Shown: piece after piece, positions 1 through 8,519 of the stretch
How positions within the stretch are numbered: the first letter of the stretch is position 1
Layout: each line of letters begins with the position of its first letter
NCBI GenBank assembly: GCA_002005505.1
Contig: MVGU01001854.1
Span: 5,001-17,500 of the forward strand
DNA length: 12,500 bases
Direction of reading: 5' to 3'
Source of the DNA: Botryococcus braunii
Lineage: Eukaryota; Chlorophyta; Trebouxiophyceae
Notes under the pieces: generated by a model
What the model was told of the DNA's origin: nothing
What the model saw: only the letters and a program-made list of their open reading frames with translations
Databases searched by the model: none
Position numbers and translations under genes: made by a program

Positions 1-66
1 TCCACGTGCAGTACCCAAGGGGATTCTATAAGTCCATTACTGATGTCACGGCAACCGGCACTGTCA

Positions 67-113
67 TCCTTGCTTTTGCAAAGCAATGAGCAGACCGTCC
101 TTGCTTTTGCAAA
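67..113. repeat. Short direct repeat, two 16-base copies
   Basis: The 16-base sequence TCCTTGCTTTTGCAAA occurs exactly at 67-82 and again at 98-113, a period of 31 bases. The spacer between the copies is not itself repeated. It looks like a local tandem duplication remnant. No function can be assigned. Confidence 0.7.
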
Positions 114-405
114 AGTAGAGTCATCATAGCATCTGCAATGGCACGGATACTGAACAGGGCCATTGAAGAGGGTACGGAGCATTGGCGTACCGTACCGCGC
201 AGCAAGTCCCCAGTAATGAGAGAGCCAGAGGCACTTCATGGCGGCTTCCTCTATCTCTTCCTCCAGCAGGGCCGGCCCTTGAGCCCTCCCCCTCCTTTCT
301 CCACGGGCCTCCGTCCCTGAACACCATGACTGTGTGTTTGGAGCGTGCCAGGCACATGCATGCCGTACCACAATTTCGAACATCAAGAGCATTCATGAGA
401 GCCTG

Positions 406-1152
406 TCAGAACTCAAATTGGCTTATTTGATAGTTGCATTGGCTCAGGTTGTGGGCGTTGAGCATGGGCCTTGGAGTTTTCAGCAAGAGAGCCAACAAAA
501 GACGCCAGCAGCGCCGGAAGAGCAAAGCGGGAGCGGGAGCGGAGGCCGGAATGGGGAGGGGAGCGGGATCGGACAAAAGAGCAGGTACAGTGGGGTCACA
601 ATCTAAGGAAGAGAAGATGCACAGGCAGAAACCAGGGGTCCGGAAGAGGCTATCCATATTTGCTGGGCCAAAGGCACTGTGAAACGACCCACTGAAACAA
701 AAACCAAAACTACCAAGCGATTCTTCCCTCTGAACGTGGAAGCCTCCCCTCTGCTGCTCTCTCCTACATCCCTCCAGTAGTCTCTTTGTTCCTCCACCCT
801 CAAATCTCTCGCCCCTCCCAGCCAGCTTGCACTCGCCCAATGCCCCCAAGATCGCTCGTGTTCCCCATCCTTTTACCACATCTCTTGATATGTCCTGGAC
901 AAGACTCCAAAGGGGAACCTGCAGAAGCTCACCAGGCTGAGTGGAAGGGCTGCTGCCACCTTTTCCTTCCCTTGGCGGTCCCCGGGGACTTTGTGCAGGC
1001 CTCGTTTGGGTACCACGACGGATAGTTTCCGCGAAAATACCCAGGCTGGTGCTCCTCTGCTCCTCCCGTGGGCTGTCGCAGCCGGAGGCCTTTCCGGAAG
1101 CTTCCCTGATTTGTAGACTCTGTCCCTCAGTAAAGTACTTAAGACTGCGCAT
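406..1152 (-). other. 248-codon open frame, probably not a gene
   Basis: This is the longest open frame in the window apart from the CT repeat. The predicted 248-residue product is rich in Ser, Gly, Pro, Arg and Leu. It has no signal peptide, no clear membrane span and no domain I recognise. Pro/Ala alternation and poly-Leu patches reflect the GAGCGGGAGCGG-like repeats of the DNA. The opposite strand is also open over part of it (434-682, a basic Lys/Arg-rich 82-residue frame). The high local GC content, which removes stop codons, is enough to explain it. It could instead be an exon or UTR of a neighbouring gene, but nothing in the sequence supports that. Confidence 0.2.
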
Positions 1153-2618
1153 GATGTACCATCAAAGGCAGTACAGTACTGCCGTGGATCAAAGGCGGGG
1201 AAGGAGGAAAGGAGGAGAGGCATGGCTGGTTGTGTTGCGATATACTCAAAGCGCAATGGGAGAATGAATATATGCTGATTCTCCTAACCTGTATGCATGC
1301 ATGAAGCATGTTAGAGGAGGGGGAAATGAGTGGTCATGCATGTTTCTGTTGCAACGGACTTCATCATTCACTACGCCTGCTTCCATGCTTGACAGGCCAA
1401 TGCAACCTAGGCAGGTCTACTAGTAAATATTTCGTACTCATCACAAGCAAACATAAGTGCATCTTGAAAAAACAAAAACTCAATCTTGGAGTCATGACCA
1501 TTGAGCTGAGAACGCAAGGGCAGTAAGATGTCAAAGTGTGTCCATTTGCATCTGCACCGGTACCTGAAGTTAAAGGCAGCGCATGTATTGTAGCAGATAA
1601 GGAAATCAACAAATCATAGATTAAAAACAGATTCCCTCCATATGCATTTAACGGAGAGTTCGCATTGTTCTTCCAGATTACATATTGCGTGTGCGCTTGC
1701 AACAGGATCACCTTGAAACGAAGTTCCCTCCCGGCGCTTTGCCCACGCCTAAGATGCTCAATATCAGCATATCCCTTAGGGGTTTTATCATGCTCTTGCT
1801 GATTCAGCATTGATCCATCTGCATTCAGAATAAAGGGCGTGGCAGTTTAGTCTCGTGCATGTGGATAAAGTGTGGAAAAGTTTTAAAAGATCAATCAACC
1901 GTAACAACCCATCCTTAAAAAACTAACTTGGATGCCAAAATACATTTTAGGAGGTCTAGCATCAGGCCCTTACAGTGTTTTATGGTTTCAGCCCCCATCG
2001 TCGCTGGGCTGGCTGGACTCCTTGCCATCGCACAAAGAAATAGCGAAATCGGCGGACTTCACACAAAGATAGTGGATCAAATTTCAAAGGCTAACAATGA
2101 TTTCATATTGGTCGCCTCTATGGATCCATCGACCTTTCGTACGAAGCACATGATCTCCCGAACAGCCACCTCGAACTTCGCAGAGGAAACACGTGCGACT
2201 CGGACAAAAGTATGTGATATCAAAACTATCTGAAAAATCAGCTAACGAGGTGGAATGACAGCCCACAAAGCCCGGTTCTTGGGGTCCCCCATCACGCCTG
2301 GACGGGCGTTACAGTTGGACCGCCTTGAAACGACCGGGACGGGCGTGTGCTGCACACGGTCGTCGGCCACGGTGTACACGCCTCTGGGACTCCTAGGAAG
2401 GTGCCACGCCAGTCATCCGTACGATGAAATGTTCGCATCAAATAGGTGTATGGGGAAACCTAGCAAGTTTCCTGGATAGTGCGTAGCTTGCGTCAACAGT
2501 TTATGCTATGCTGGTTTGGTAAGGCACTATTGCAACTATGGCTATAGTATTTGTGGCATGGTTTATGGTATGCTCCATGAGTTTACGGTTTGCGGTTTGA
2601 CGACAGCTTGGCAGATAA

Positions 2619-2938
<320 letters not shown>

Positions 2939-3240
2939 CGCATCGTGAACACAGTCGTGCGTACACCCACGGCCGCCCGGGTGCTGAGAGTGCGTGCTGG
3001 AGTGGACGTGCATGCATCGGTGGACACCCGGGGGCGTTGCTGGTCTGGGAATGTTGACAGCTACAAGGACTCTCGGGAGTCCTGGGGCGACCTTCTCACT
3101 GCAGGACTCATTATGGCGCCCATGCATGCAGGCTTATCAGCCAAACCTGGCTGCAACTTACTGCCGAGTCTGTCTTCTCCAGGCCAGAAAAAGCTGCACC
3201 CTGGGTTTGGGTGCAGGACGGGAAGCCTAATGGGATGGAA

Positions 3241-3262
3241 GAGGAGGAGGAGGAGGAGGAGG
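3241..3262. repeat. (GAG)n trinucleotide repeat
   Basis: Seven GAG units run from 3241 to 3262. They lie about 490 bases upstream of the PPK2 start codon. It is a minor microsatellite with no evident function. Confidence 0.9.
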
Positions 3263-3747
3263 GGCGCCATTAGTAGAGGAAAGGCAACCCACTCGCCCCT
3301 CATCATCCACAAACCACTGAACCCATCCTGTCAGGCCATCTTGAATTTTCCGTTCGCCCAGTTCCTTCCAGTATGCCTTTGTACAAGAGGCATATGGGGA
3401 AGATGTAAATAAACTGTTTCGGGCTGATTGGCTTCACTCTATATTCTAAAATAACTGTTTATCTTGTTTTAAGGGAAGGGGATTTGAAGGGGCCGACGTT
3501 TGTTCTGCTGTGCCAGGTAGACTGTTGCCGACGTGCTGGTCCGAGTCAGACCACTTTCAAAAGAAAGGAAGCGTGGAAGAAGTCGTACAGCCTGTGCGTG
3601 CTTGCCGGACAACTAGCAGCATAGCCGTTTCCGATCTCTGTCTTACTGGCTTGCAGACGCATGTCTAAAGAGAAAATTCTGCTCAACATTATTTTAGTAT
3701 AAGTAATAGGTTTCATTTTGCTTTTGTGAGGTGTCCGTTTCCTAGAC

Positions 3748-4103
3748 ATGGGTAAAAAGGACCGGGACTACGATCCGCAGGCTGAGCTCGAACGTTTGCA
3801 GAGCGAGCTTGTGAAGTTCCAGGAATGGGTAAAGCATAAAAAACTCAAGGTAAACTAGAAGGGTTTAGTTCAAATAGTCAGTTGTTTCTTTGCCAGACGC
3901 CTTCTAACGTTTGGTGGCGGGGGTTGTGGGCGACCTAATGCTCGATTTTGTTACTATTAGCCGTTTAATTACGCCATTCGTTTTTAATTGGTATTTCAAG
4001 TTTAATTTGGTTTCCGTGGCAGGTGCTCGTCATTTTTGAAGGTCGGGATGCAGCCGGGAAAGGAGGAGTCATCAAGCGGATTACTGAGCCCTTGAATCAT
4101 CGT
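3748..4103 (+). CDS. Polyphosphate kinase 2 (PPK2) family, N-terminal two exons only
   Basis: PPK2 enzymes use inorganic polyphosphate to phosphorylate nucleotides, or run the reverse reaction. Exon 1 (3748-3849, 34 codons, starting MGKKDRDYDPQAELERL) carries the charged helix ending in KFQEWVKHKKLK that precedes the P-loop in PPK2 proteins. A GT-AG intron follows. Exon 2 (4023-4103, 27 codons) encodes VLVIFEGRDAAGKGGVIKRI, whose GRDAAGKG is the Walker A motif, then TEPLNHR. The joined ~61 residues follow the short bacterial class of PPK2 closely, and the ATG with G at +4 is a good start. From 4104 the match is lost: in-frame reading gives 26 unrelated residues and a TGA at 4182. The Walker B/FDRSWYNR block, the lid and the C-terminus of a ~230-300 residue enzyme are not visible anywhere downstream. 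The gene is therefore either truncated (a fragment or pseudogene) or has a very long second intron filled with transposon. The family call is firm; whether it functions is unknown. Confidence 0.85.
3850..4022 (+). other. Spliceosomal intron in the PPK2 fragment (phase 0)
   Basis: The 173-base segment starts GTAAAC directly after the AAG lysine codon and ends in TTTCCGTGGCAG before the GTG valine codon, restoring the PPK2 reading frame exactly. Without removal, translation stops three codons into the intron (GTA AAC TAG). The interior is T-rich towards the 3' end, and ACCTAAT or TTTAATT could serve as branch point. Its presence shows that a bacterial-type gene is housed in a eukaryotic genome and that this copy is not a processed retrocopy. 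Confidence 0.85.
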
Positions 4104-4248
4104 GGGCTCAGTTTTTTGCTGCTTCATATGGGACAATATTCTCATCCACAGCATGTGGGCCATGATAGATCCATTTCTGAGTGATTGGGTCTTGCGTAGG
4201 GGTTGCGTTAGGGTGAAAGGAAATGGGAAGCCTTTGATGGAGCTGCCC
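4104..4248 (-). pseudogene. Helitron Rep fragment, region after the HUH motif
   Basis: A minus-strand frame open from 4248 to 4111 (46 codons) contains HGPHAVDENIVPYEAAKN, with VPY at 4134-4126. This resembles the 'DNR.VVPYN..LL.KY.AHIN' block that follows the HUH region in Helitron Rep proteins. A TGA interrupts it at 4110-4108. The following AHDDS could align with the AHIN-like residues, but they overlap the antisense of PPK2 exon 2, so that extension may be chance. The piece is colinear with the HUH fragment upstream on the same strand. Confidence is moderate because the match is short. Confidence 0.45.
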
Positions 4249-4375
4249 TCATTGCAGCAGTGGTCATTGCATCTATGAATTTGCTTTGCCTGTACAAGAT
4301 AAAATAAAAATGCCTCTTGCAGAGAATTTTTATAACAGTATATGTTTTCTGTGGGTACAAATTATACTAGGTATT

Positions 4376-4657
4376 TCAAAGTAGGTACATGTGGATCTGT
4401 AGGACGCAGGCGGCCTTGCCATCGATGATATCTCCAGGAAGCTCGCCAGGACATGTTGCCGTAATTGTAAAACGCACCCATTCCTGGTGAGCAGGATGAG
4501 CCCAAAGTGGGATATGTGCGTGTAGACTTCCCCGCCCTTGGCATTCAAGGCGTACAACATTTTTATTGATTTTTCCAAAAGTTGGGATTCTTTTCACACA
4601 GGATGTATGCATCAAGGAAGCATTGTAGGCGGTGGTTGAAAAGTTTAGCAGACTCAA
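4376..4657 (-). pseudogene. Helitron Rep fragment with the HUH nuclease motif
   Basis: The 93-residue minus-strand frame contains PTFGKINKNVVRLECQGRG followed by SLHAHIPLWAHP. Helitron Rep proteins carry the pattern E.Q.RG..H.H...W, in which the two histidines (HAH here, at 4522-4514) bind the metal of the HUH endonuclease that nicks DNA in rolling-circle transposition. The residues after it (WVRFTITATCPGELPGD) fit the variable helix and 'VP..F/LPED' stretch of the family. The frame opens and closes without continuity with its neighbours, and the catalytic tyrosines are not visible, so this is an inactive remnant. Among the Helitron pieces in this window this is the best supported. Confidence 0.68.
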
Positions 4658-4923
4658 CCGGGCAGTCCTTCCATGAAATCAGGTCAATTACAACAGTTGT
4701 CAGATAGCTTTATTTTTGAGGGAATTAGGATGGGGAAAGCATTTTGTTTGTCGCACACAATCAGTTACTCTAGGTTTGCTAATGTGCTACCGTACTTGAA
4801 AGGAAGCTTCACAGAACATTGCTGCTTTGGAAGGGCTGAAGTCCTCCTATTTGATGTGATTATTCCAAAATCTGTATTACACCTCCAGGTACGCCATGTT
4901 CCAACCAGTATCTTCTCATGTTG
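4658..4923. other. Unassigned stretch between Helitron Rep blocks
   Basis: No known motif is visible in either strand. It lies where the family has only a short linker between the 'LTLTADE' and HUH blocks, so it is probably an insertion or a heavily decayed linker. The plus-strand frame at 4673-4942 (89 codons) resembles nothing known to me. Confidence 0.3.
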
Positions 4924-5243
4924 TTATATGGTTTCAAAATAAAAATTTAAGACTGTGTCAAAGCAATAAAATCTAGTGAAATTAATGTCATGTTTGAGAT
5001 TTCTGCTTTTTTTTGGTTGAATTGGATATACAAAAACATTATGAGGGTGGGGAAGCATAACAGTTGGGTACCTCTGGAGCTGATCCATTTCCAGGTGTTC
5101 GCTGAGCTGCTGCATGTCTGGGAAGTTGAGGAGAATTCATCTATTGTGAGGGTTAAAAACATGGTTAGCAGTCCTTGTTTATTGACAACAGCACCAAGAT
5201 CTGCCAGCTAACGTGCCCACCACTTTGATGAGTGAAGAAGAGT
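4924..5243 (-). pseudogene. Helitron Rep fragment, region before the HUH motif
   Basis: Reading the minus strand from 5243, KWWAR, a TAG stop (5210-5208), then LADLGAVVNKQGLLTMFLTL and TIDEFSST appear in one frame. This matches the 'W....DL.A.V...G.P..FLTLTADE' block of Helitron proteins. Near 5120 the likely coding frame shifts: DMQQLSEHLE-like sequence continues in another frame, leading to TVMLPHPHNVFV, where the family has 'P.E.A.LFH.R'. About 270 bases of unassigned sequence separate this block from the HUH block. Stop, frameshift and insertion together mark it as a pseudogene. Confidence 0.58.
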
Positions 5244-5325
5244 TGCAGGTACGCAAATTTTCAGCAAACCTTGTAACATCGCTCTCTGTTGCAGATGATG
5301 TTTTTTCTTTTCATAGCGACAGCAG

Positions 5326-6718
5326 AATCTTCAACACAAATGAACCTCATGGCTGAAAGGCACCGCTTGATTTGTCGAATTGACTAGAGTTGTAAAGGAT
5401 ATGGTCTATACATTGTTAATGGAGTGAAAATCTGACTGCTCCAGAGTCGACAGTCGGCTGACTATTCATATTCTGTAGTTGCCCATCCAACTCCTGTAGG
5501 AAAAAGATGGGGACAAAGTGCTGCCTCAAGAGAAATCTGTAACAACCACATATCGGGTTATGGGTATTGCAGTCCTTATATGTTATGCAAAAGTCTGATG
5601 AATATGTACCTATTCTCCTTCAGGAGGTAGACCATTGGATGTGACCACCGCACATTTATTGACGATATGTACGGGAGCGTGTTTGCCCCGCTACTATTTT
5701 TAGCAATGGTCATACAGGTATGCCCTCTTTGACTTTTCTTTCCTGTTTTTATATGTCCATCGCCACATTATACCAAAAGACGACGGTGCCTCCCTACAGC
5801 TGTTGCAGTCGTCCGTCCCCCAAGTAAGCGCTTTCATTACCCTCCAAATTAAAAGCGTCATTCTTAATGGTACCGGTTTTAAAGATCTTTGCTGTTTTTA
5901 TTAAATTAAACCACGCGGTTTCTACCAGACATGCTAAATATGACCCAAACGCCGTGGCTATCGTTATGCGGAGGTTCGTCTTTTTGAGACCCCTTTTCTT
6001 GGATTTCCGTTGTTTTTATCAAAAATCTAACCTTATGTGTGTTTTAAAAGAGGCCAGTGCAAACTTGCAAAACGCCGCTGCCGTTGATGCAAGCGTTTCA
6101 TGAAGGTATAATATGCAAAATCAATATTGCTTCTTAGTCTTTGTTTTCGAGTTCACAATACGTTAATGACTCCTTTCTGGTCCGTTGCACTTGGATTGCA
6201 AACCTCAAAGGTACGAATGATAGTGATGCTCGACCAACAATAGTACACCTGATGTGCAAACATCCAAGTTTCGTGATTTCTGTAAGCCAGAATGTCCACA
6301 CGACGTGCATCTTTAGCGGATATGGCTTGTGGAGAAACGTTGTCCGTTGAGTCTCCGCGCCTGCCTATTCAATATATGTTCTATTTGATATATAATTTTG
6401 TCCAATATGACATTTGAAACACGTAACATTACTGTGTGCTTCAGTTCATCTGCAGTTACCTTTGATGTGATTGTGTTCTGCATATGATGATCTTTTTCTA
6501 GAGACTCTTACACACCAAAATACAGGATTTACAAGGTACCTGAAGAAGAGCCTTAACACATAATAGTATTATTAATACATGCAAGCATGGCTTGGAGTGC
6601 ATTTTCGAACTCCAATATCAATCTTGCCAATGACAGAGAAGTTTTTCTTGACCTTAAATGTTGTGCAGATTTTCATTCCTATCACGATAACACAAAACAT
6701 AGAGCACAATCGATTGCA
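5326..6718 (-). pseudogene. Left arm of inverted repeat: Helitron N-terminal region
   Basis: This 1,393-base arm pairs with 6798-8209 in inverted orientation, roughly 85-90% identical by eye with many small indels. On the minus strand it reads ISLEAALCPHLFPTGVGWAT, the 'E.L.FPHLFP.G.G' block found near the start of Helitron proteins, then YPLQL, a stop, SIRQIKRCLSAMRF and on into the Rep blocks below 5326. Stops interrupt it (after TTEYE and after YPLQL) where the opposite arm stays open. It is the copy physically continuous with the HUH part, hence the original orientation of the element, but more decayed than the duplicate. Confidence 0.55.
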
Positions 6719-6797
6719 GAAGTGGCTTGTACAGAAGCCCGTGCAGCGAAAGAGGAATTCCAGTGGCTCCCAGAGAGCCGAAAGGGTATCGCAGAGG
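6719..6797. other. 79-base spacer between the inverted arms
   Basis: This is the only unpaired part at the centre of the inverted repeat. Because the two Helitron 5' halves point away from it, it occupies the position of a shared 5' leader, promoter or extreme N-terminus. No TATA box is evident. Its right end (6777-6797) is repeated at 8212-8232. Plus-strand translation gives an Arg/Glu-rich stretch (RAERVSQR), similar in character to the basic N-termini of some Helitron proteins; this is only suggestive. Confidence 0.6.
6777..6797 (+). repeat. 21-base direct repeat, copy 1, abutting the right arm
   Basis: This segment matches 8212-8232 at 19 of 21 positions, differing only at 6781 and 6792. 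It ends exactly where the right arm begins. Together with copy 2 it brackets the right arm in direct orientation, as a target-site duplication or a duplication junction would. Confidence 0.75.
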
Positions 6798-8209
6798 TGC
6801 AATCGACTATGCTATACGTTTCTTTGTTATCGTGATGGGAATGAACATTGGCACAGCATTATAAATAGTCAAGAAAACAATCTCCGTCATTGGCAAGATG
6901 GATATTGGTGTTCAAAAATGCACTCCAAGCCATGCTTGCATGTATTATGTGTTAAGGCTCTTCTTCAAGTACCTTATAAAGAATTATCTTTATTCTGGTG
7001 TGTATGAGTCTCTAGAAAAAGATCTTCATCATATGCAGAACACAACCACATCAAAGATAACTGCAGATGAACTGAAGCAAACAATAATGTTACGTGATTC
7101 AATGTCATACTGGACAAAAGTATATATCTAATAGAACATATATTGAATAAGCTGGCGCGGAGACTCAACGGACAACGTTTCTCCACAAGCCATATCTGCT
7201 GAAGATGCACGTTGTGTGGACATTCTGGCTCACAGAAATCACAACTTTGATGTCTACACATCAGCTGTACTATTGTTTGTCGAGCATCACTATCATTCGT
7301 GTTTGTGAGGTTTGCAATCCAAGTGCCACGGAACAGAAAGGAGTCATTAACATATTGTGAACTCGAAAACAAAGACTAAGAAGCAGTATTGTTTTTGTGT
7401 ATTATACCTTCATGAAACGCTTGCATCAACGGCAGTGGTGGGAAAAGGTTTAACAAGTTTGCACGGGCCTCTAAAAAAACACACATAAGGTTAGATTCTT
7501 GACAAAATAATGGGAATCCAAGAAAAGGGGCCTCAAAAAAACGAACCTCGGCATAACGATAGCCACGGCATTTGGGTCATATTAAGCATGTCTGATAGAA
7601 ATTTCCGCGTATAAACCGCGTGATTTAATTTGATAAAAACAACAAAAGTGCTTTAAAACCGGTGCTTCTAAGAATGACGCTAGTAATTCGGAGGGTAATG
7701 AAAGTGCTTACATGGGGGACGGACGACTGCAACACATGCAGGGAAGCACCGTCGTCTGCTGGTATAATGTGGCGATGGACATATAAAAACATGAAAGAAA
7801 AGTCAAACGGGGCATACCTGTATGACCATTGCGAAAAATGGTGGCGGGGCAAACAGGCTTCCGTACATCTCGTCAACAAATGCGCCGTGGTCATATCCAA
7901 TGGCTCACCTCCTGAAGGAGAATATGTACATATTCATCAGACTCTTTGCAGAACATATAAGGACTGCAATACCCATAACCCGATATGTGGTGTTACAGAT
8001 TTCTCTTGAGGCAGCACTTTGTCCCCATCTTTTTCCTACAGGAGATGGATGGGCTTCAACAGAATATGAAGTGTCAGCCGATTGTCGACTCCTGAGCAGA
8101 CAGATTTTCACACCATTTACAATGTACAAACCATATCCTTTACAGCTCTATTCAATTCGACAAATGAAGCGGTGCATTTCAGCCATGAAGTTCATCCGTA
8201 TTGAAGATT
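6798..8209 (+). pseudogene. Right arm of inverted repeat: second Helitron N-terminal copy, truncated
   Basis: This 1,412-base arm mirrors 5326-6718. The plus-strand frame at 7822-8250 (142 codons) holds SLEAALCPHLFPTGDGWAST (about residues 61-80) and QLYSIRQMKRCISAMKF (about residues 113-129), matching an N-terminal Helitron block. Nearer the centre, VIGKMDIGVQKCTPSHACMY (6883-6942) resembles the 'GKMD..C.HC.A' zinc-ligand block of Helitron N-termini. Frames are broken between 7010 and 7660. The arm lacks the Rep region entirely: homology with the left arm stops at 8209, equivalent to 5326. This end of the copy is better preserved than its partner, with no stop across 7822-8250. Confidence 0.55.
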
Positions 8210-8211
8210 GG

Positions 8212-8232
8212 GCCGGAAGGGTATCGGAGAGG
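8212..8232 (+). repeat. 21-base direct repeat, copy 2, just past the right arm
   Basis: This is the partner of 6777-6797 (19 of 21 identical), starting two bases after the right arm ends. Both copies read in the same phase in the overlapping plus-strand frames (RAERVSQR and WAGRVSER), so a repeated coding motif is an alternative explanation to a duplicated insertion site. Confidence 0.75.
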
Positions 8233-8292
8233 TCCGTAAAGACCTCCTAAAAGCGCGGGGAGATCTTCCGGGCGTCCGTAAGGACTGCTAAA
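8232..8292 (+). repeat. Imperfect tandem repeat, GTCCGTAA...CTAAA
   Basis: GTCCGTAAAGACCTCCTAAA (8232-8251) recurs with changes and one deleted base at 8274-8292, a period of 42 bases. This is compatible with promoter or LTR U3 repeats. Confidence 0.55.
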
Positions 8293-8437
8293 CAACAACC
8301 GATCGTAATCATCGATCAGCGATCCGATCCGAAACAATCTGATTGAACTGAGGCTGTACATCGGTGGTCCGAACCGGGCGTGGGTCCCCAGTGGGACTCC
8401 CCACGCACGCCTTGATGGTCTCGAGGCTCTCGTGCCC

Positions 8438-8454
8438 CGGGATTGACAATCCCG
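8438..8454. repeat. Perfect 8-base-arm palindrome
   Basis: CGGGATTG and CAATCCCG flank a single A at 8446. The palindrome lies about 60 bases upstream of the TATA box at 8512, so it could be a binding site for a dimeric transcription factor. A DNA hairpin with a one-base loop is unlikely. CAAT is present, but a CCAAT box is not. Confidence 0.6.
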
Positions 8455-8511
8455 AGGCATAGCGGAGTTCTCGAGGGGATTTCCAGAGGGCTCGAGGCTG
8501 GATCCTCGAGC

Positions 8512-8519
8512 TATATAAA
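8512..8519 (+). promoter_or_regulatory. TATA box candidate
   Basis: TATATAAA follows a GC-rich, CTCGAG-repeated stretch. A start site would be expected near 8540-8550. No open frame of note follows closely, so the product would be non-coding or element RNA. Confidence 0.45.

Larger units (their letters stand above)
1..2618. other. Non-genic stretch, no recognisable gene
   Basis: Apart from the short repeat at 67-113 and the open reading frame at 406-1152, I see no protein family, RNA gene or mobile-element motif here. Open frames are short, overlap on both strands and have no recognisable domains. The part from 230 to 1250 is GC-rich with many purine or pyrimidine runs, which lengthens chance open frames. 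From 1250 to 2600 the composition is mixed and frames of about 100 codons (for example 1928-2233 on the plus strand) match nothing I know. Confidence 0.5.
4104..8209. mobile_element. Degenerate Helitron with inverted duplication of its 5' half
   Basis: Minus-strand motifs in order match the N-terminal and replication-initiator (Rep) parts of Helitron proteins: an N-terminal region in the left arm (6718 to 5326), a second region (5243 to 4924), the HUH region (4657 to 4376) and a VVPY-like region (4248 to 4104). The N-terminal part occurs again on the plus strand at 6798-8209. No helicase (PIF1-like) region is visible, and I cannot identify the 5' TC end or the 3' hairpin plus CTRR end. Frameshifts and stops break every reading frame, so the element is not autonomous. 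The Rep part ends mid-protein exactly where PPK2 homology ends, so 4104 is a rearrangement or splice boundary, not a natural transposon terminus. The family assignment rests on motif recognition by eye. Confidence 0.62.
5326..8209. repeat. Large inverted repeat, arms of about 1.4 kb
   Basis: The left arm 5326-6718 and right arm 6798-8209 are near reverse complements. Landmarks: AATCTTCAA at 5326-5334 pairs with TTGAAGATT at 8201-8209; the stretch containing GTCGACAGTCGGCTGAC near 5450 pairs with GTCAGCCGATTGTCGAC near 8075; TCGATTGCA ending at 6718 pairs with TGCAATCGA starting at 6798. Similarity ends sharply at both outer edges. The structure could extrude as a cruciform, or, if transcribed through, form a long hairpin RNA. 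Confidence 0.9.

Noticed and set aside
182..200. GGCGTACCGTAC shared with 10131-10142
   Set aside because: The identity is only about 12 bases, with no similarity beyond it; this is compatible with chance in 12.5 kb of repeat-rich DNA.
4101..4110. ATCGTGGG... at the PPK2 break as a Helitron 5' terminus (TC inserted after A)
   Set aside because: The adjoining Rep fragment is on the minus strand and ends mid-protein here, so a natural 5' end in this orientation is inconsistent. The dinucleotide is too short to count as evidence.
5400..5560. Similarity of YIVNGVKI (antisense frame, left arm and 8129-7905) to RNA polymerase subunit or CACTA transposase motifs
   Set aside because: Only a few residues match, and the opposite strand carries the much better Helitron N-terminal block over the same bases.
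6141..6350. A 69-codon plus-strand frame with a near-copy on the minus strand at 6974-7372 (shared start MFSSSQYVNDSF)
   Set aside because: At first it looked like a duplicated gene. It is the two arms of the inverted repeat read in the same sense, and it runs antisense to the inferred Helitron coding direction. Frames diverge by indels, so it is treated as a shadow.
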